Positions 48,922-60,189 of a DNA stretch of 64,000 bases are shown in pieces (the stretch's first letter is position 1; each line of letters opens with the position of its first letter). Made by a program: the position numbers and the translations under genes. Source of the DNA: Albifimbria verrucaria (Eukaryota > Ascomycota > Sordariomycetes > Hypocreales > Stachybotryaceae); contig JAHREC010000013.1 in NCBI GenBank assembly GCA_020081605.1, positions 1,550,001 to 1,614,000 on the forward strand. The letters run 5' to 3'. Below the pieces are notes generated by a model. It did not search any database. It saw nothing but the letters and a program-made list of their open reading frames with translations, and was not told the origin of the DNA.

Positions 48922-50284
48922 GTCAAGATTGACTATCGGAGTCAGCCCTGACACGACCTGACAATGAGGAATGGCCAAGGCAGCCCGGTCTCGCAAACCC
49001 AGCTCCTAGCCGGGAAAAGCTGTATGTGGAGGAGGAGAGTCGACTCCCTCGGTGTATGGAGGGGTTCCCGGTCTGGCGAAGATGGAGGCAAAGTCCCTGC
49101 TTGCTGGCGTGCGGATCGTACGGATCAGTCGATGCCCGAAGGATTTTGCGAGGGCGTAGGGAAAACGGTCGCTCTGCTTCTGGGGAGGGCGACTCAAGAT
49201 TCCGAACCCAAAGTGGTTCAGAGGTCCGGAAAAAGCCTGGGAGGAGGGATCGCAGCGACGGCCGAGACAGGCTGAGGGCTGAGTAGGGTTTAAGTAGTGG
49301 AAGGTCTCAGAGACGTCGCCGGAAGTCGCGGGGACGCAGCGAGGAGTGAATCAAGGGAGCACTGAAGGAGAAGAACGGACGTATCGAGGGACGGGGTGAC
49401 GGGAGAGAGAGTAAGTGAAGAGGATGGGAAACAGTGATGGCACGGGATTGCAGGGGTTTGGTTTGACCAACTGCACACCGTGAGTGTCGAAGCTCAGCCA
49501 GGAAAGGGCAGTGAGACGAAAGAATACGACACAAATCACAAAAGAGGCAAACTCAGGGAGATTGACCTGTGAAGAGCCTGGTGGTGAAGAGTGTAGGGCA
49601 CGCAACGCAGGTCGAGAAAGATCAGGCAAGGTACGGGTAGGCAGGCATGTATTTTTTTCCGTGTGTGAATAATAAATTTTTTTCTTTTTCTCCATGCTCT
49701 CTTAGTTACCTCTTAGGTTCCCTCTCTGGCCTGGCCTGGCCTGCCCCGAGGTTAGCAGGCGCGGTAGCAGGTTCAGGGAGCGGGTACTGGGGCTAGCTGG
49801 AAGTACCGTTACCGTATCGCATGTGTGTACCTACCGTACTGTACCGTACGTACCGGCTGCGAGGCATGTACCTGCCTCTGCCTACACTACACGCCTCGCC
49901 TGCTGCTTGCCTGCTGCTTGCCTGCCTGTATAATGTATACCGACGTGGCTAGACGGGTACCTTAGTACCTAGTAGGTATCAACTGCAATGTACCGACTTG
50001 GGCTGGGCGTTGGCTTGTCCATTTGGGGTCACATCGCAATTAATTCTTTGCTGTCACTGCCGGGGCCTGCTCGGTTGCGGTTGCGGTTACAGCGGGCGGA
50101 ACGACGCCCGGAGCAGCATTTCCAGAAGCAAACCGCGCTAGAATTGTTCGGTACGGTACCGACCTAGTTTCTATGCGCTCGGCCATGTAGGTATGTACCT
50201 ACCTGCGTCTACCTTACTCTATCAGTACATAAGGTGCCTAACGGTACTACTGTATGTACAGTAAAGCATGTACGTAGTAGGTGT

Positions 50285-50304
50285 CAGTCAGTCAGTCAGT
50301 CAGT
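50285..50304. repeat. Microsatellite (CAGT)5
   Basis: Five perfect tandem 4-bp units in the spacer between the La-motif gene and the aminotransferase gene. Confidence 0.9.
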
Positions 50305-50890
50305 CGGTCGACCGGTGGGTAAACGGGCCATCTCGAATCAGGGGCTGTCATTGGCCTCTTGCATTTCCATGGGGCAAGTGGGCTCTCTGCACTCTGCATC
50401 AGCCCACCCGATGAGGCCAATCGTTTTGGCAACTATGTCGACAGCACAAACTGCATCTGCGGTGCAGTCTCTAAACGTAAGGTATCTTTGTACAACGAGG
50501 TGGGGATGCGCGAATATGAACCGGCCAAGCTAAAAGATAGGTACTTACTCACCTACCAAACTACTGCCCAAGTGTGGTCTCTTTTTTTCTTCTTTCTTCT
50601 TCTTTCTCTTATTCTTATTCTTTTCTCTTACTTGTGTCATTTATTAACTGGGGCTATGCCAAGGTACCCTCGGGGCCACATGTCGTCCGTCTCCCTGATT
50701 CAGTGAGGTCAAAGCAGTCCAGTCACATCACTTGCCCACCCACCTCATCCAGTGTTTGACCATTCTTATTGTCTTGTGTGTGGACGCTAAATCCCATGCA
50801 GCTAGCTGAGGGAGACGGCATCGAATTGTTCCTTGTATTGCCGAAAAGTGATGGGCGGGTAGCTGGCAATTGGACCCTTGAGTTTTTGAC

Positions 50891-50910
50891 CATCCATCCA
50901 TCCATCCATC
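50891..50910. repeat. Microsatellite (CATC)5
   Basis: Five perfect tandem 4-bp units. Confidence 0.9.
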
Positions 50911-52870
50911 CCTCCGACATCTCGTCCGGTGTAGCATCTGACGGGTAAAGTCGAAAATGCAGTAATATAACGTAGACACATCCTGTCATGGATGCTCTGC
51001 CTCCGCCATCCTTGGTCAGGCGCGTTTCAAATCCTGAGCCATTTCCTTGGATCTGTAAATTCTGCTGAGTCAAGGGCGCCCAATGCTTCTTTTCCCTTGC
51101 TTTTACGGTACGAGCCCGCGCTTTCTGCTTCGTCTGAGTGAGCTTACCTGTGTGGGATGGTGCCAGAGGCGTCGGCCGGAAATAGCCAAGAACCTCCAAG
51201 GCCTGGTCGTTGTGTTGGCATGAAAGCTTTATTGAACGAGTGGTCTGATTCGATTCCACCACACCCATAATCAGGGATCCTGGACGAGAAAAACTACTCC
51301 GTGCCTGTCGATCTAAGCTGCTCATTTCCGAACGAGTCTAGGTCAGCCCAGGCAGGTATTCGTGTCCCATACAACCGAAAGCTTTTCTGCCTGGCAGATT
51401 GATATCACCTGGTCAACAAATGAGGCGGACACCTTGCGTACACCTAGATGATTTTCATCATCCTTCCCATCCTTGTTCTTTTTATGACGGTTGCCTCGTG
51501 CAAGGTAAGTGTCTGTGCGAATCACATGTCTGACAATTTTCTATCGTGTTGTGAGATTACACTACAATTGGTATCCCGAGAGCACCCTTAGTCAGAAATT
51601 GAGCCCACGCATTGTCCGTGTCTTTGTCGGCAGCCCAGGAGAACTAGTTTGACGGAACATATCATTCCATTTATGTACATAGTATCGAGGCCAATTATGT
51701 GTGTAGATATCTCCAGGAATTACTTTATTTGGGCTCTGGGTTCACATTGCATTGCCTTTACTTTTATGCGAAAGCAAGTGCAACGGTGTGCCTTCCTTAT
51801 CTCCGGAGATATCTCGGTGAGGAAACTTGTCTTTATATTAGATTCTAATAGCAGACGAAGCATCTCAGAGACTTACTTCATCTCTTCTTCACATTTCATT
51901 CAAGGCATGTATAGAATAAACTACACAAGTCGTGGCAATTTTTGGTCACAACATCAGTCAGTCCATTCGGCGTGTTTGCTCCTCCTCGTGCTACTTGGGT
52001 GTGTGACATCTCACAACACCGCGTGCCAGGCGAGACAGAACATGGCAAACCATGACAATCGTAGCTCTGAACCGGCTCAGATGACGGCGGTCGTAGAACA
52101 ACAGTAGATTCTAACTACCAACCCACCCCTCTGACGAATGTAACTATTGGAAGGCAATCACCTAATTCATCACTGGTTTGCTGTTGATCTCGGAGACAAC
52201 ACCCTATGAGTTGTGTTTAATTCTGTGACATCTCATCATCACACACACCCATCTTAGCGGCACTTTCGATTTTGAAGTTATTGAGACTCCTTTCTTTCTT
52301 TAGGTTCCATGGTCCGATAAAGCGACATGGCATATCGGCTGCAGCTGTGTCTACCTCGTCTCAGGCTACACAATCAGCCAGAGCTGTGACAATGCATGCC
52401 TCTGGCATCCACGTCCTCGCCCATGATTGGCCTCATTGGGGCACTCTGAGTTCCAGCTCATTCAAAGAACCCCGCATCGCCCAGGGTCAGGTGCACCATG
52501 TGTGCAGGAGCTGGTGGATACCGGCGGCTAAGCACGGTGAAGCGGACGTCACGGCCGGTGCCGGAACCCCGCGACCTTATCAGTGAACCAAAGATGGGCA
52601 TCTGCGCTTACACGGATAGTGCCAGCATTCTTGATAACCACACCGAAACATCCTCTGGCTGAGCTGTCGCTCATTTGCGCCGAAATTCTCTTTCGGATTA
52701 TACACCAACTAGTTATTTATAGCTAAGGAATCTACGCGGGACGTAGATCTACCTAGGATCCGGCAACCACTGTCTAGGAACGGACTTCGGCTCGAGCTTG
52801 CAATGCTCTCCGCCGCTTCAACTTACCGCTTCAGGTCCGCGACTTGTTCTCGTCTGAGAATACCTTCAGC

Positions 52871-54674
52871 ATGTCAGGTTCCCCACCGGAGGCTTCATGA
52901 CGCGACTGCTGCTGCTGCGTTGCCTGCTCACCATGACAAAAACCCCGGCCATCGGCCATTGATAAGGTCATGGCAAGGAGAATCCAGGCCGGAAAGCTAG
53001 TAGCGGGAACGGCTGCAGCGTCTGACAGCGATATGTTCAAGGGCCCCGTATGTCCGACTCAAGAAGACGCATGTCAACATATTGGCCAAGTACTGGTGCT
53101 AACTCGACTCTTTGTCAGACAACGAACAAGCCTGAGGCCAAACGTTGGAATGGTATGTCGTCATTCCTGCTCACCTCGAGTTCAAGGTTGATAATGACAC
53201 CCTATAGGCCACCTCAGTGCAGAAAGCCTTAAGCGTGAACCATGCAGTTTGAAACAAGCGGCTAGACATCTCAAGAAACCGGGGCTCATCTCACTCGGTG
53301 GCGGCCTACCATCAAGCCAGGTCTTTCCCTTCGCTGACTTCAGCATGACAGTTCCCACAGTACCACATTTTTCAGAAGATGAGACCCTTCAGTCAGCCCA
53401 AACAGTTAACATTGGTAAATACGATGCACGGGATCGGGATGGTATCTACGATTTGTCTATTGCGCTCAACTATGGCCAGGCCAATGGCGCTGCTCAAATG
53501 ATCCGCTTCGTCACCGAACATACTGAGATTGTTTTCCAACCACCATACGCAGATTGGCAATGTTGTCAAACAATCGGCAGTACTGGAGCTCTTGAGCAAG
53601 CTGTGCGGATGCTCTGCGACAAGAGCCGCAACGACTCCGTGCTAACTGAAGATTTCAGTTTCTCAACGGCTTTGGAGACCATCACACCTCTAGATATAAA
53701 GGTGTTTGGTTCCCCAATCGATGAGCAAGGCTTGGTACCTGAGGCGATGGATGAGTTGCTGAGCAATTGGGATGAAAGTGTTCGTGGTGCGCGGAAGCCC
53801 CATGTGCTTTACACCATCCCTTGCGGCCACAATCCAACAGGCACGACACAAGGGCGAGAAAGGAGACAGGATATATACAAGATTGCGCAGAAGCATGACC
53901 TTTTCATCATCGAAGATGACCCGTACTACTACCTCCAAATGCAGCCGTATACGGGTGCCAACCAACCGACGTGCCGCCTCCAAGCACGGTCGAGGAGTTT
54001 GTATCATCGCTTATCCCATCCCTGCTAAGTATCGACGTCGATGGTCGTGTGATGCGCATGGACTCCTTCTCCAAAATCCTTGTTCCCGGATCACGGCTAG
54101 GATGGATTACAGCCTCCGCTCAGATTGTGGAACGCTATCAGCGCCATGCAGAGATGGCGAGTCAAGGCCCCAGTGGCTTCTCGCAGCTCTTCCTGTACAA
54201 GCTTCTCGACGAGACGTGGGGCCACGAAGGCTTCCTCCGCTGGCTGATGCACCTGGGAGCCGAATACACTCAGAAGCGGAATTCGCTGCTGGATGCATGT
54301 GAGGAACACCTCCCAAAGGATATTGTGAGCTGGAATCCCCACTTTCTGGCATGTTTGTAAGTCTTCATTATCTCCTAATATTCTCTGCGAATCAACAATC
54401 GCATTAACACTTTATAGTTGTGGCTCAAGGTAGACACCTCGGAACATCCGCAGGCTGGAACTCGGAGTTTGAAGGAGATTGAGGAGGAGATATTCAACTC
54501 ATGCATCAACAGCGGAGTTCTTGTCGCCCGAGGGTCCTGGTTCCAGACAGAGAAAGACACGCCGTTGCCTGGGCTCTTCTTCCGGGCCACGTTCGCGTCA
54601 GCGAGCCCGAGAATATGAGTGAGGCCATCAGAAGATTTGGCCAAGCAGTAAAGGAGAGTTTTGGTAGGAAATGA
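52871..54674 (+). CDS. aro8: Aromatic aminotransferase, Aro8/kynurenine aminotransferase type, 5-6 frame breaks
   Basis: PLP-dependent class I aminotransferase acting on aromatic amino acids or aminoadipate. Fungal Aro8 N-terminus: VMARRIQAGKLVAGTAA, DMFKGP, KPEAKRWNGHLSAESLKR. The core has LISLGGGLPSSQVFPF, GKYDARDRDGIYDLSIALNY, QTIGSTGALEQAV, IPCGHNPTGTT (substrate-binding Asn), IIEDDPYYYL and the PLP lysine in MDSFSKILVPGSRLGW (Lys codon 54073-54075). Introns: 53048-53118, 53153-53207, 54357-54417. Missing bases are inferred: two within 52881-52905, one each at 52943-52946, ~53975, 54337-54340 and 54606-54608. The exons then give 540 residues. The exact N-terminus depends on how the first two gaps fall. 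It converges with the P450 gene, 188 bp apart. Confidence 0.9.
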
Positions 54675-54862
54675 CTAGACGAAGAGTTACGACTTTGAGA
54701 AATACATGGCTAATAAGATAATCAAAGATTGTCAAAAGCCTACCAGCAACGGTTTCATATAGAAATTTTACTGGTCAATTAGAGAAGAGTATACAGTTAC
54801 TATATTCATAAGCTCATGTCCGTTCATTCTATGTACAAATATTGACGCTAGTCGACCTTTAT

Positions 54863-56610
54863 TTACTCCTTGGCACGCCACAAAGCCAGCAACACACCCT
54901 GGCCCGGTGATAGCACGATGTCTGCTTTGAGAGTAGGGTTACCACCATCAATATCGTGCATGTAGCTCTTCACGCGATCAAAGCGCTGGAACAGACGGCA
55001 GAGAACGTAGCTCATCTCGGTAAGAGCAAACTGCTGGCCGATGCAGATACGGGGTCCGGCGTTGAAAGGGACGTAGTCGAAAGCCTTAGGGTGCCAGTTA
55101 GCCCAGCGCTCGGGGCTGAAGACCTCAGGATCGGCAAAGGTATCAGAGACGGGCGGGTAGAGGTCGGCACGGCGCTGCATGACGAGAGTGGAGTAGCCGA
55201 TAGGAGTGTCTTTGAGGACGGGGAGGGGCTCAGAGCCGTCCTTGCCGCCGCCTCGTGGCAGGGTGGTGTCCTTGAGGGCGAGGCGCACGTTGAAGGGGAC
55301 GACGGGGTAGAGACGGAGGGTTTCATTGAGGATGGCCTTGAGGTACGGCATGTTCTTCATGTCCTCATAGGTAGGTGTGCGGTCAAGGCCGATGGTGTCG
55401 ACAATCTCGTGGCGAAGCTTGGCAGCGATCTCGGGGTGGCGGCCAAGCTCGTACATGACCCAGGAGAGGGTGGAGGCTGTGGTGTCGCGGCCGGCGAGCA
55501 AGATGGCAATAAGCTGGTCGCGGAGGACCTTGGGGTCACGGGTGAAACTGGCGAGCTCGTGGAGGAAGGTGTAGCCCTTGTCGGACTTGGTCTTGTTGGC
55601 GAGCTCCTCGGGGCTGAGCATGAGGGCGCGCTGGATGTACTGATTGATGAAGTTGTTGACGGTCTTGAGGCCGGCCCAGTAGCTAGCCTTGGGCACGAAA
55701 TGGCGAAGCTTGGATGTACGGGCGATGATATTTTGCATGCGCTGGACCTCGTTGAAAGCCTCGGCGAACTCTTGCTTGGGTGTTCTGTATAATTTCAATC
55801 AGTATTGAAGTAGGGTATTTAGGGAAAACATCTCGGCGATTATGCAGTGTCTAGTAATCATAGCGGGGAGAACGTACGACAAAGACTTAACATCGGTTCC
55901 TAGGAGGAAGTCGGTCGTAACATCAAGGGTATAGCGGAAGAAGAGGTCACTAATGTCAAAGACCTTGCCATCGACGCTGGCCTCGTCGACCTGCTGGCCC
56001 TCGCCGGCGAGCGGGCCACCATTGGCAATGGCGCGGAAGAGGGTCTGGATGTGAGACTCGAAGCAGTGCAGATCGCTGACGCGGTCTCGGGTGAACTGAG
56101 GACGGATGAGCTGGCGGCTGGTATGCCATTGGTGACCGTCGGTGGTGAAGATGCTGTCGCCGAGGAAGTCCTTCCACTCCCTGTGGAAGGGCTCGCCCTT
56201 GCCGTAGTCGCCAAACTGGGTGGCCAGGATGGCCTTGATGTTCTCGGGGTCGGCGGTGAAAACGATACGCTGGTTCAAGATGCGGCCCGAGACGGTCCAG
56301 GAGTCTAGGCTTCCGAAGACATTGTCGCGCCAGTGCTCCATGTTCTTGTGGACGAGGGTGTGTCGGACTGCTTGGTTTACGAAGTCGAGGCCTGGGAAGC
56401 AGGTTAGGTCAAGGCCGAGGGTGTTACCAAAGAAGAGAAATTACCAAATGGCCAGTAGAGGCGCAAGGTAGGGCCATAGTTGCCCAGGCGAGTGAGGCGG
56501 CGATGCTCATCAAGACGAGTAAGCAGCATCCATAGGGTGAAGGAAGTGCCGAGGATGATGGCGGCGGCCTTGAGCGAAAGATGCTCGATGAGAGTCTCGA
56601 CAAGACCCAT
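54863..56610 (-). CDS. Cytochrome P450, CYP52-like (alkane/fatty-acid omega-hydroxylase type), intact
   Basis: ER membrane monooxygenase. CYP52 enzymes hydroxylate n-alkanes and fatty acids at the terminal carbon, starting omega-oxidation. The N-terminal membrane anchor is KAAAIILGTSFTLWMLL. Oxygen-binding I-helix LLAGRDTTAS, ExxR in NETLRLYPVVP, PERW motif in FSPERWANW and heme loop FNAGPRICIGQQFA (heme Cys codon 55043-55045) are all present and in order. CYP52-like features include YGKGEPFHREWKDFLGDSIF and the insert before the PERF region. Introns: 56392-56444 and 55785-55877. The exons sum to 533 residues without any frame break. The exact substrate cannot be told from the sequence. Confidence 0.93.
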
Positions 56611-59600
56611 GTTGAGACGACTTGTTTTAGAGGTGTAGATGTTTGGTTAGGAGGCCGGACGCGGTGAAGGACTGGTAATTGTAGTTGTATTTGGTTCAAT
56701 CAATGTCCGAAAGAAGCAGGTGAGTCGAGGATAGGATCCAAGTGGCGGCTACGGCCTCGATGTAAGATCAGGATCTCACAATGCTACCCACATAGACAAT
56801 ACCCGGAGGATTCTAGTGGCTTTATCACAAAGTGCCCGACCAGGCAGCGAGAGCAGAATTAAAATCAGAATCAAGAGAGAAGAACGGGCCAGGAGAGCTC
56901 CTAGGGTTCGGGTGGATGGGATGACGGGGGCTACGACAAGAAACGTCGCCAGGTTCAATATATACCTGGCCTGGAGAGGAGCCTACCGACGTACGCACAT
57001 AGATATATACATACATCAGAAGCTTGGCCATTTGATGCGAATGCAGGTGGTGGATGGGTGGGCGGGGCCCGCGGGATGTGGATTCATCAGTTGAGTCCAA
57101 CGGCAGACCATTTGGGAAAACACAGCGTCCGTGTCACAACCGTAAACGCTATGCGCAACAGCTCGCAGCGCCGGAGGCTCGGGCCAACCTAACCACCAAG
57201 CGCGCGGGCGGGTCCCTCTTGGAGAGAGAGACCAGAGGAGCCTGGAGGGGCGGCGACGGTCGAGGAGAGGGCGTGGAAGGAGGAGGGTGGGAGAGGGCCA
57301 AGCTGAGAGCTCGGGAACTAACGGTCGTGCGAGACCGAGTCCGACCCCGTTCGAGGATGAGTTTGGCAAGCGGATCGTGTCTTTGGTCCAGTCCATTTGG
57401 CCGGCCCAGGGTTCTGATTAGCCTCATCCATACCGCTGCCATGCTTTGGTAGCAACCACCCGCATCGTGCCGAGGCATGGGCAAGAGCAACGAGGCCACA
57501 TGAGGAGGCGCGGAGGCGAGCAGGGGGGCAGGCACCCTTGAAGGGCGGGATGGGAAAAAATACCACGATATGTGTGGGTGGTTGGGTTGTGACGACGATT
57601 GATGACGATGACGAAGGGACCCTGAAGGGGGTGTGTGGAGGAGAGAAGAGGGAGAGGGGAGAAAGGCAAATCAACGTCCAAGGAGAATGCATTCAGCAAG
57701 CATGTTGCACAGTACGAACCCTCCCTTACCTCTCCTTCAAACCCCGTCTGCATCTGATCTGCCGAGCCATGTGAACAACACGTCAATTAGAATTGCTGTC
57801 CGTCGACGAACAAAACCGACTGAATAATTCGACTGCCTTGGTTGGTACTGCAATATGTTACCTTTCCGTAATAGGTATGTACTAGGTGTAGGCATGCCTC
57901 GCTTAGAGCTCAATGTCGCTCTAAGAGGGCCCGACTGGCGATCTAAATGGCTTTAATCCTTGCCTGGGGAGGGGACTTTTACAAGCACGTTATGTTTATT
58001 TTTATAATTATAAAAGTTCTCGTTGCTTTTTCCTGTGTTACCTCAAAAGCGGGAAAAAGAAAAGAAAAAGATAAACATCTGTTTCGCGTATATACTTCAA
58101 TACAGAAAGAAGAAAAAAAGGAAGCAAAATTAATAACAAATACCTATAACATTCTATCAAATAAATACACCACAAAATGCACCACCTATAAACTCACTCC
58201 ATCATCATGCATTCTCTGGTACGTCTCCCAATGCGGAAATCCCGTCATGTACCTCGCTGATAAGTACCCCACATGGGCATCGGCTCGCTGCTCTGCTCTG
58301 CAACCGCAACCGCACGTCGAAGGGGCCTGTCCTCCTTCTCATTTGTCCTCGCAAAACACCCCAGAATGCAATCTTGAAACCGTTTCCTTCATCTTAATCC
58401 GACATTGCCCTGCATTATCCGCCGTTTCACACGGGAATAGAGGCGTAGATTGCTGGGCATGGAATATTCTTCAGTATGGTGGCGCGTCTGTAGGTATGCC
58501 CTGCCCAGCAGATAAGTACATCTGCTGCATGTAGCTTTATCCTTCCTTCTACAAACGGAATCTAGGACAACATCAAATCACATCACACATCACATCACAT
58601 TGCTTTTCTTTTCCTCTTTCTTTTCTCTTCTCATTTTCTCCCTTTCTCTCTCCTCTCCTCGGGCGGTCATACGGCACACTTTTTCTCCCTCCTCCTCTTC
58701 TTCTTCCACACCCAAATCCCTGCAAGGCAAAAACGCACAAGCCGCCTCTTTAGTTAAGCGGGCGGCCATTTTCCTCCTTGCAACCCGTCGCCTCGCCTCC
58801 CCACACTGGGACGACCTGGATCCTGCAATGGGAATAGTCCGCATGTCGAATCGTCCCCGCTAAAGAAACGTCGTTCGAGAAGGAGGCGGCTTTTGGTTTG
58901 GCGCCGTTTCCGATTGCGCCGGCCAACCGGAGCCTTTTGCAGCGGAAACAAATTCACATTGATGCCGTTTGAGAAGGCCCAAACGTCCGTCTGAAGGTCT
59001 CCGTGGAGGGAGGACCTGAGCTCCGCTGACTACCCTTACATCCTGTGGTTAACCCTCCTTTGTTTTATGCCAAAATATCTGTCTAGATCCCCGTAGGTAG
59101 GCATGTCGCTTCTTCATCATTCTTCTCCCTTGCTTTGCTTTGCTTTGCTTTGCTTTGTGAAACCGACGTCCAACTGCGGTCAGACCTGGTCGGCCTCGCC
59201 CATATCACCCCTGTCCCCTCCATCTGCCCATCTCCTACATCCCTGTTCCCGAAGTGCTTGCCCTTAGAAGTTACCTATTCGTCTTGCCTGTGTCAAGTCA
59301 TCTCGCCATACATGTAGTACAAAACCTAAAGGGCTCTTGCGACACATGTAAGCGCTGGTTTACCTCTCGCCTCACCGATTGTTGGCTGCACAATGCAACA
59401 AATAGTGTCCGACTCCCCGATCTCCACAAGCCATGCCATGTTTTCTCCTCCCAGCTTCAAAAACTGCACTAGCAAGAAGATCTGACAAATATCTTGATCG
59501 TCGTGCGAGCCCTTCCGCCCTCCCCACTCTGGGTCAACCAATTGCCCAATTTCTTTCGTATTTCGTACTAGTTCTTCTGTCTCACATGAACGCCCGACGG

Positions 59601-60189
59601 ATCCAACGAGGTAGCATCGTCGGTGGGCAGCGTGTAAGCCGGTATACGCAGTGCACCAACACCCAGAGAGGGGGCCAAGGCATTGATTTCAACGCGTGGC
59701 TTGATGCGTCTGCACGTTAATGGAGGACCCCGGTAAGCCTACCCACCATTTGCCGGCCCCGATCAAAGTGGCCGACCGATGTAGCCGATCGACATGGCCG
59801 CAACGGACCATCGGCCCAATTTTTGGCCCCGTGTGCTCCGTTCCTTTGAGCTGGCAGCCACGCATTGATCAACAACAATAACTCATTCAATGGGATGCTG
59901 CCATCTGATCCGAACATTGACTCTAAACAAATTTACGAATTTAGAAACAATCCTAGCATGTGGTACACTAATTCTAGCCTAAGGTAAGGTATTTCTTAAC
60001 TGGTTCACTTCATCACAGTAGCGTGCAGCTTGCAGCACGAGGCGAAAATATTGTATAAAGTATGTACAATGTGGCTTCAGATATCATTGATATGATCAGG
60101 GGCGTCATGTAGCTTCTGTTGTCTGATCATAGGCTCAGTGGCCCTGGACTCTCAAAAAGGTCCTTGCATGATCATGATGCCAACTACTC
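56611..60189. other. Intergenic region, 3.6 kb
   Basis: Upstream of the P450 gene and downstream of the hexosaminidase gene. It includes an A+T-rich patch at about 57985-58190, a CACAT-type repeat near 58570-58600, a pyrimidine tract (58600-58710) and a TTGCT repeat (59130-59157). A 195-codon open frame at 57947-58534 (+) has no recognised domain. Confidence 0.4.
59130..59157. repeat. Microsatellite (TTGCT)5
   Basis: Five perfect tandem 5-bp units within a pyrimidine-rich stretch. Confidence 0.9.

Larger units (their letters stand above)
48922..52870. other. Divergent intergenic region, 3.9 kb
   Basis: No gene supported. A GTACC/TACCT-rich stretch runs from about 49800 to 50280; a CAGT repeat (50285-50304), a pyrimidine tract (50578-50632) and a CATC repeat (50891-50910) follow. 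An unstarted frame of about 150 codons at 51649-52107 has no recognised domain. Confidence 0.4.

Noticed and set aside
51649..52107. About 150-codon frame in the spacer before aro8
   Set aside because: It opens with TTG rather than ATG, has no recognisable domain and lies in a gene-poor spacer.
1965..54674. Programmed ribosomal frameshifting or a pseudogene cluster
   Set aside because: The breaks lack slippery-site plus structure context, occur many times per gene in unrelated families, are always losses in C/G runs, and leave otherwise pristine conserved sequence. A sequence error explains all of them at once.
54956..55792. 278-codon plus-strand open frame over the P450 gene
   Set aside because: It is the antisense shadow of the CYP52 coding exon; the minus strand has all P450 motifs in order.
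8628..56610. Secondary-metabolite cluster (regulator, transporter, P450, aminotransferase)
   Set aside because: No polyketide, peptide or terpene backbone enzyme is present, and the candidates are spread over 48 kb among housekeeping genes such as prp31, clf1 and cyclin B.
57985..58190. RIP-mutated transposon relic in the A+T-rich patch
   Set aside because: Only about 200 bp, no transposase similarity and no terminal repeats visible; base composition alone is not enough.
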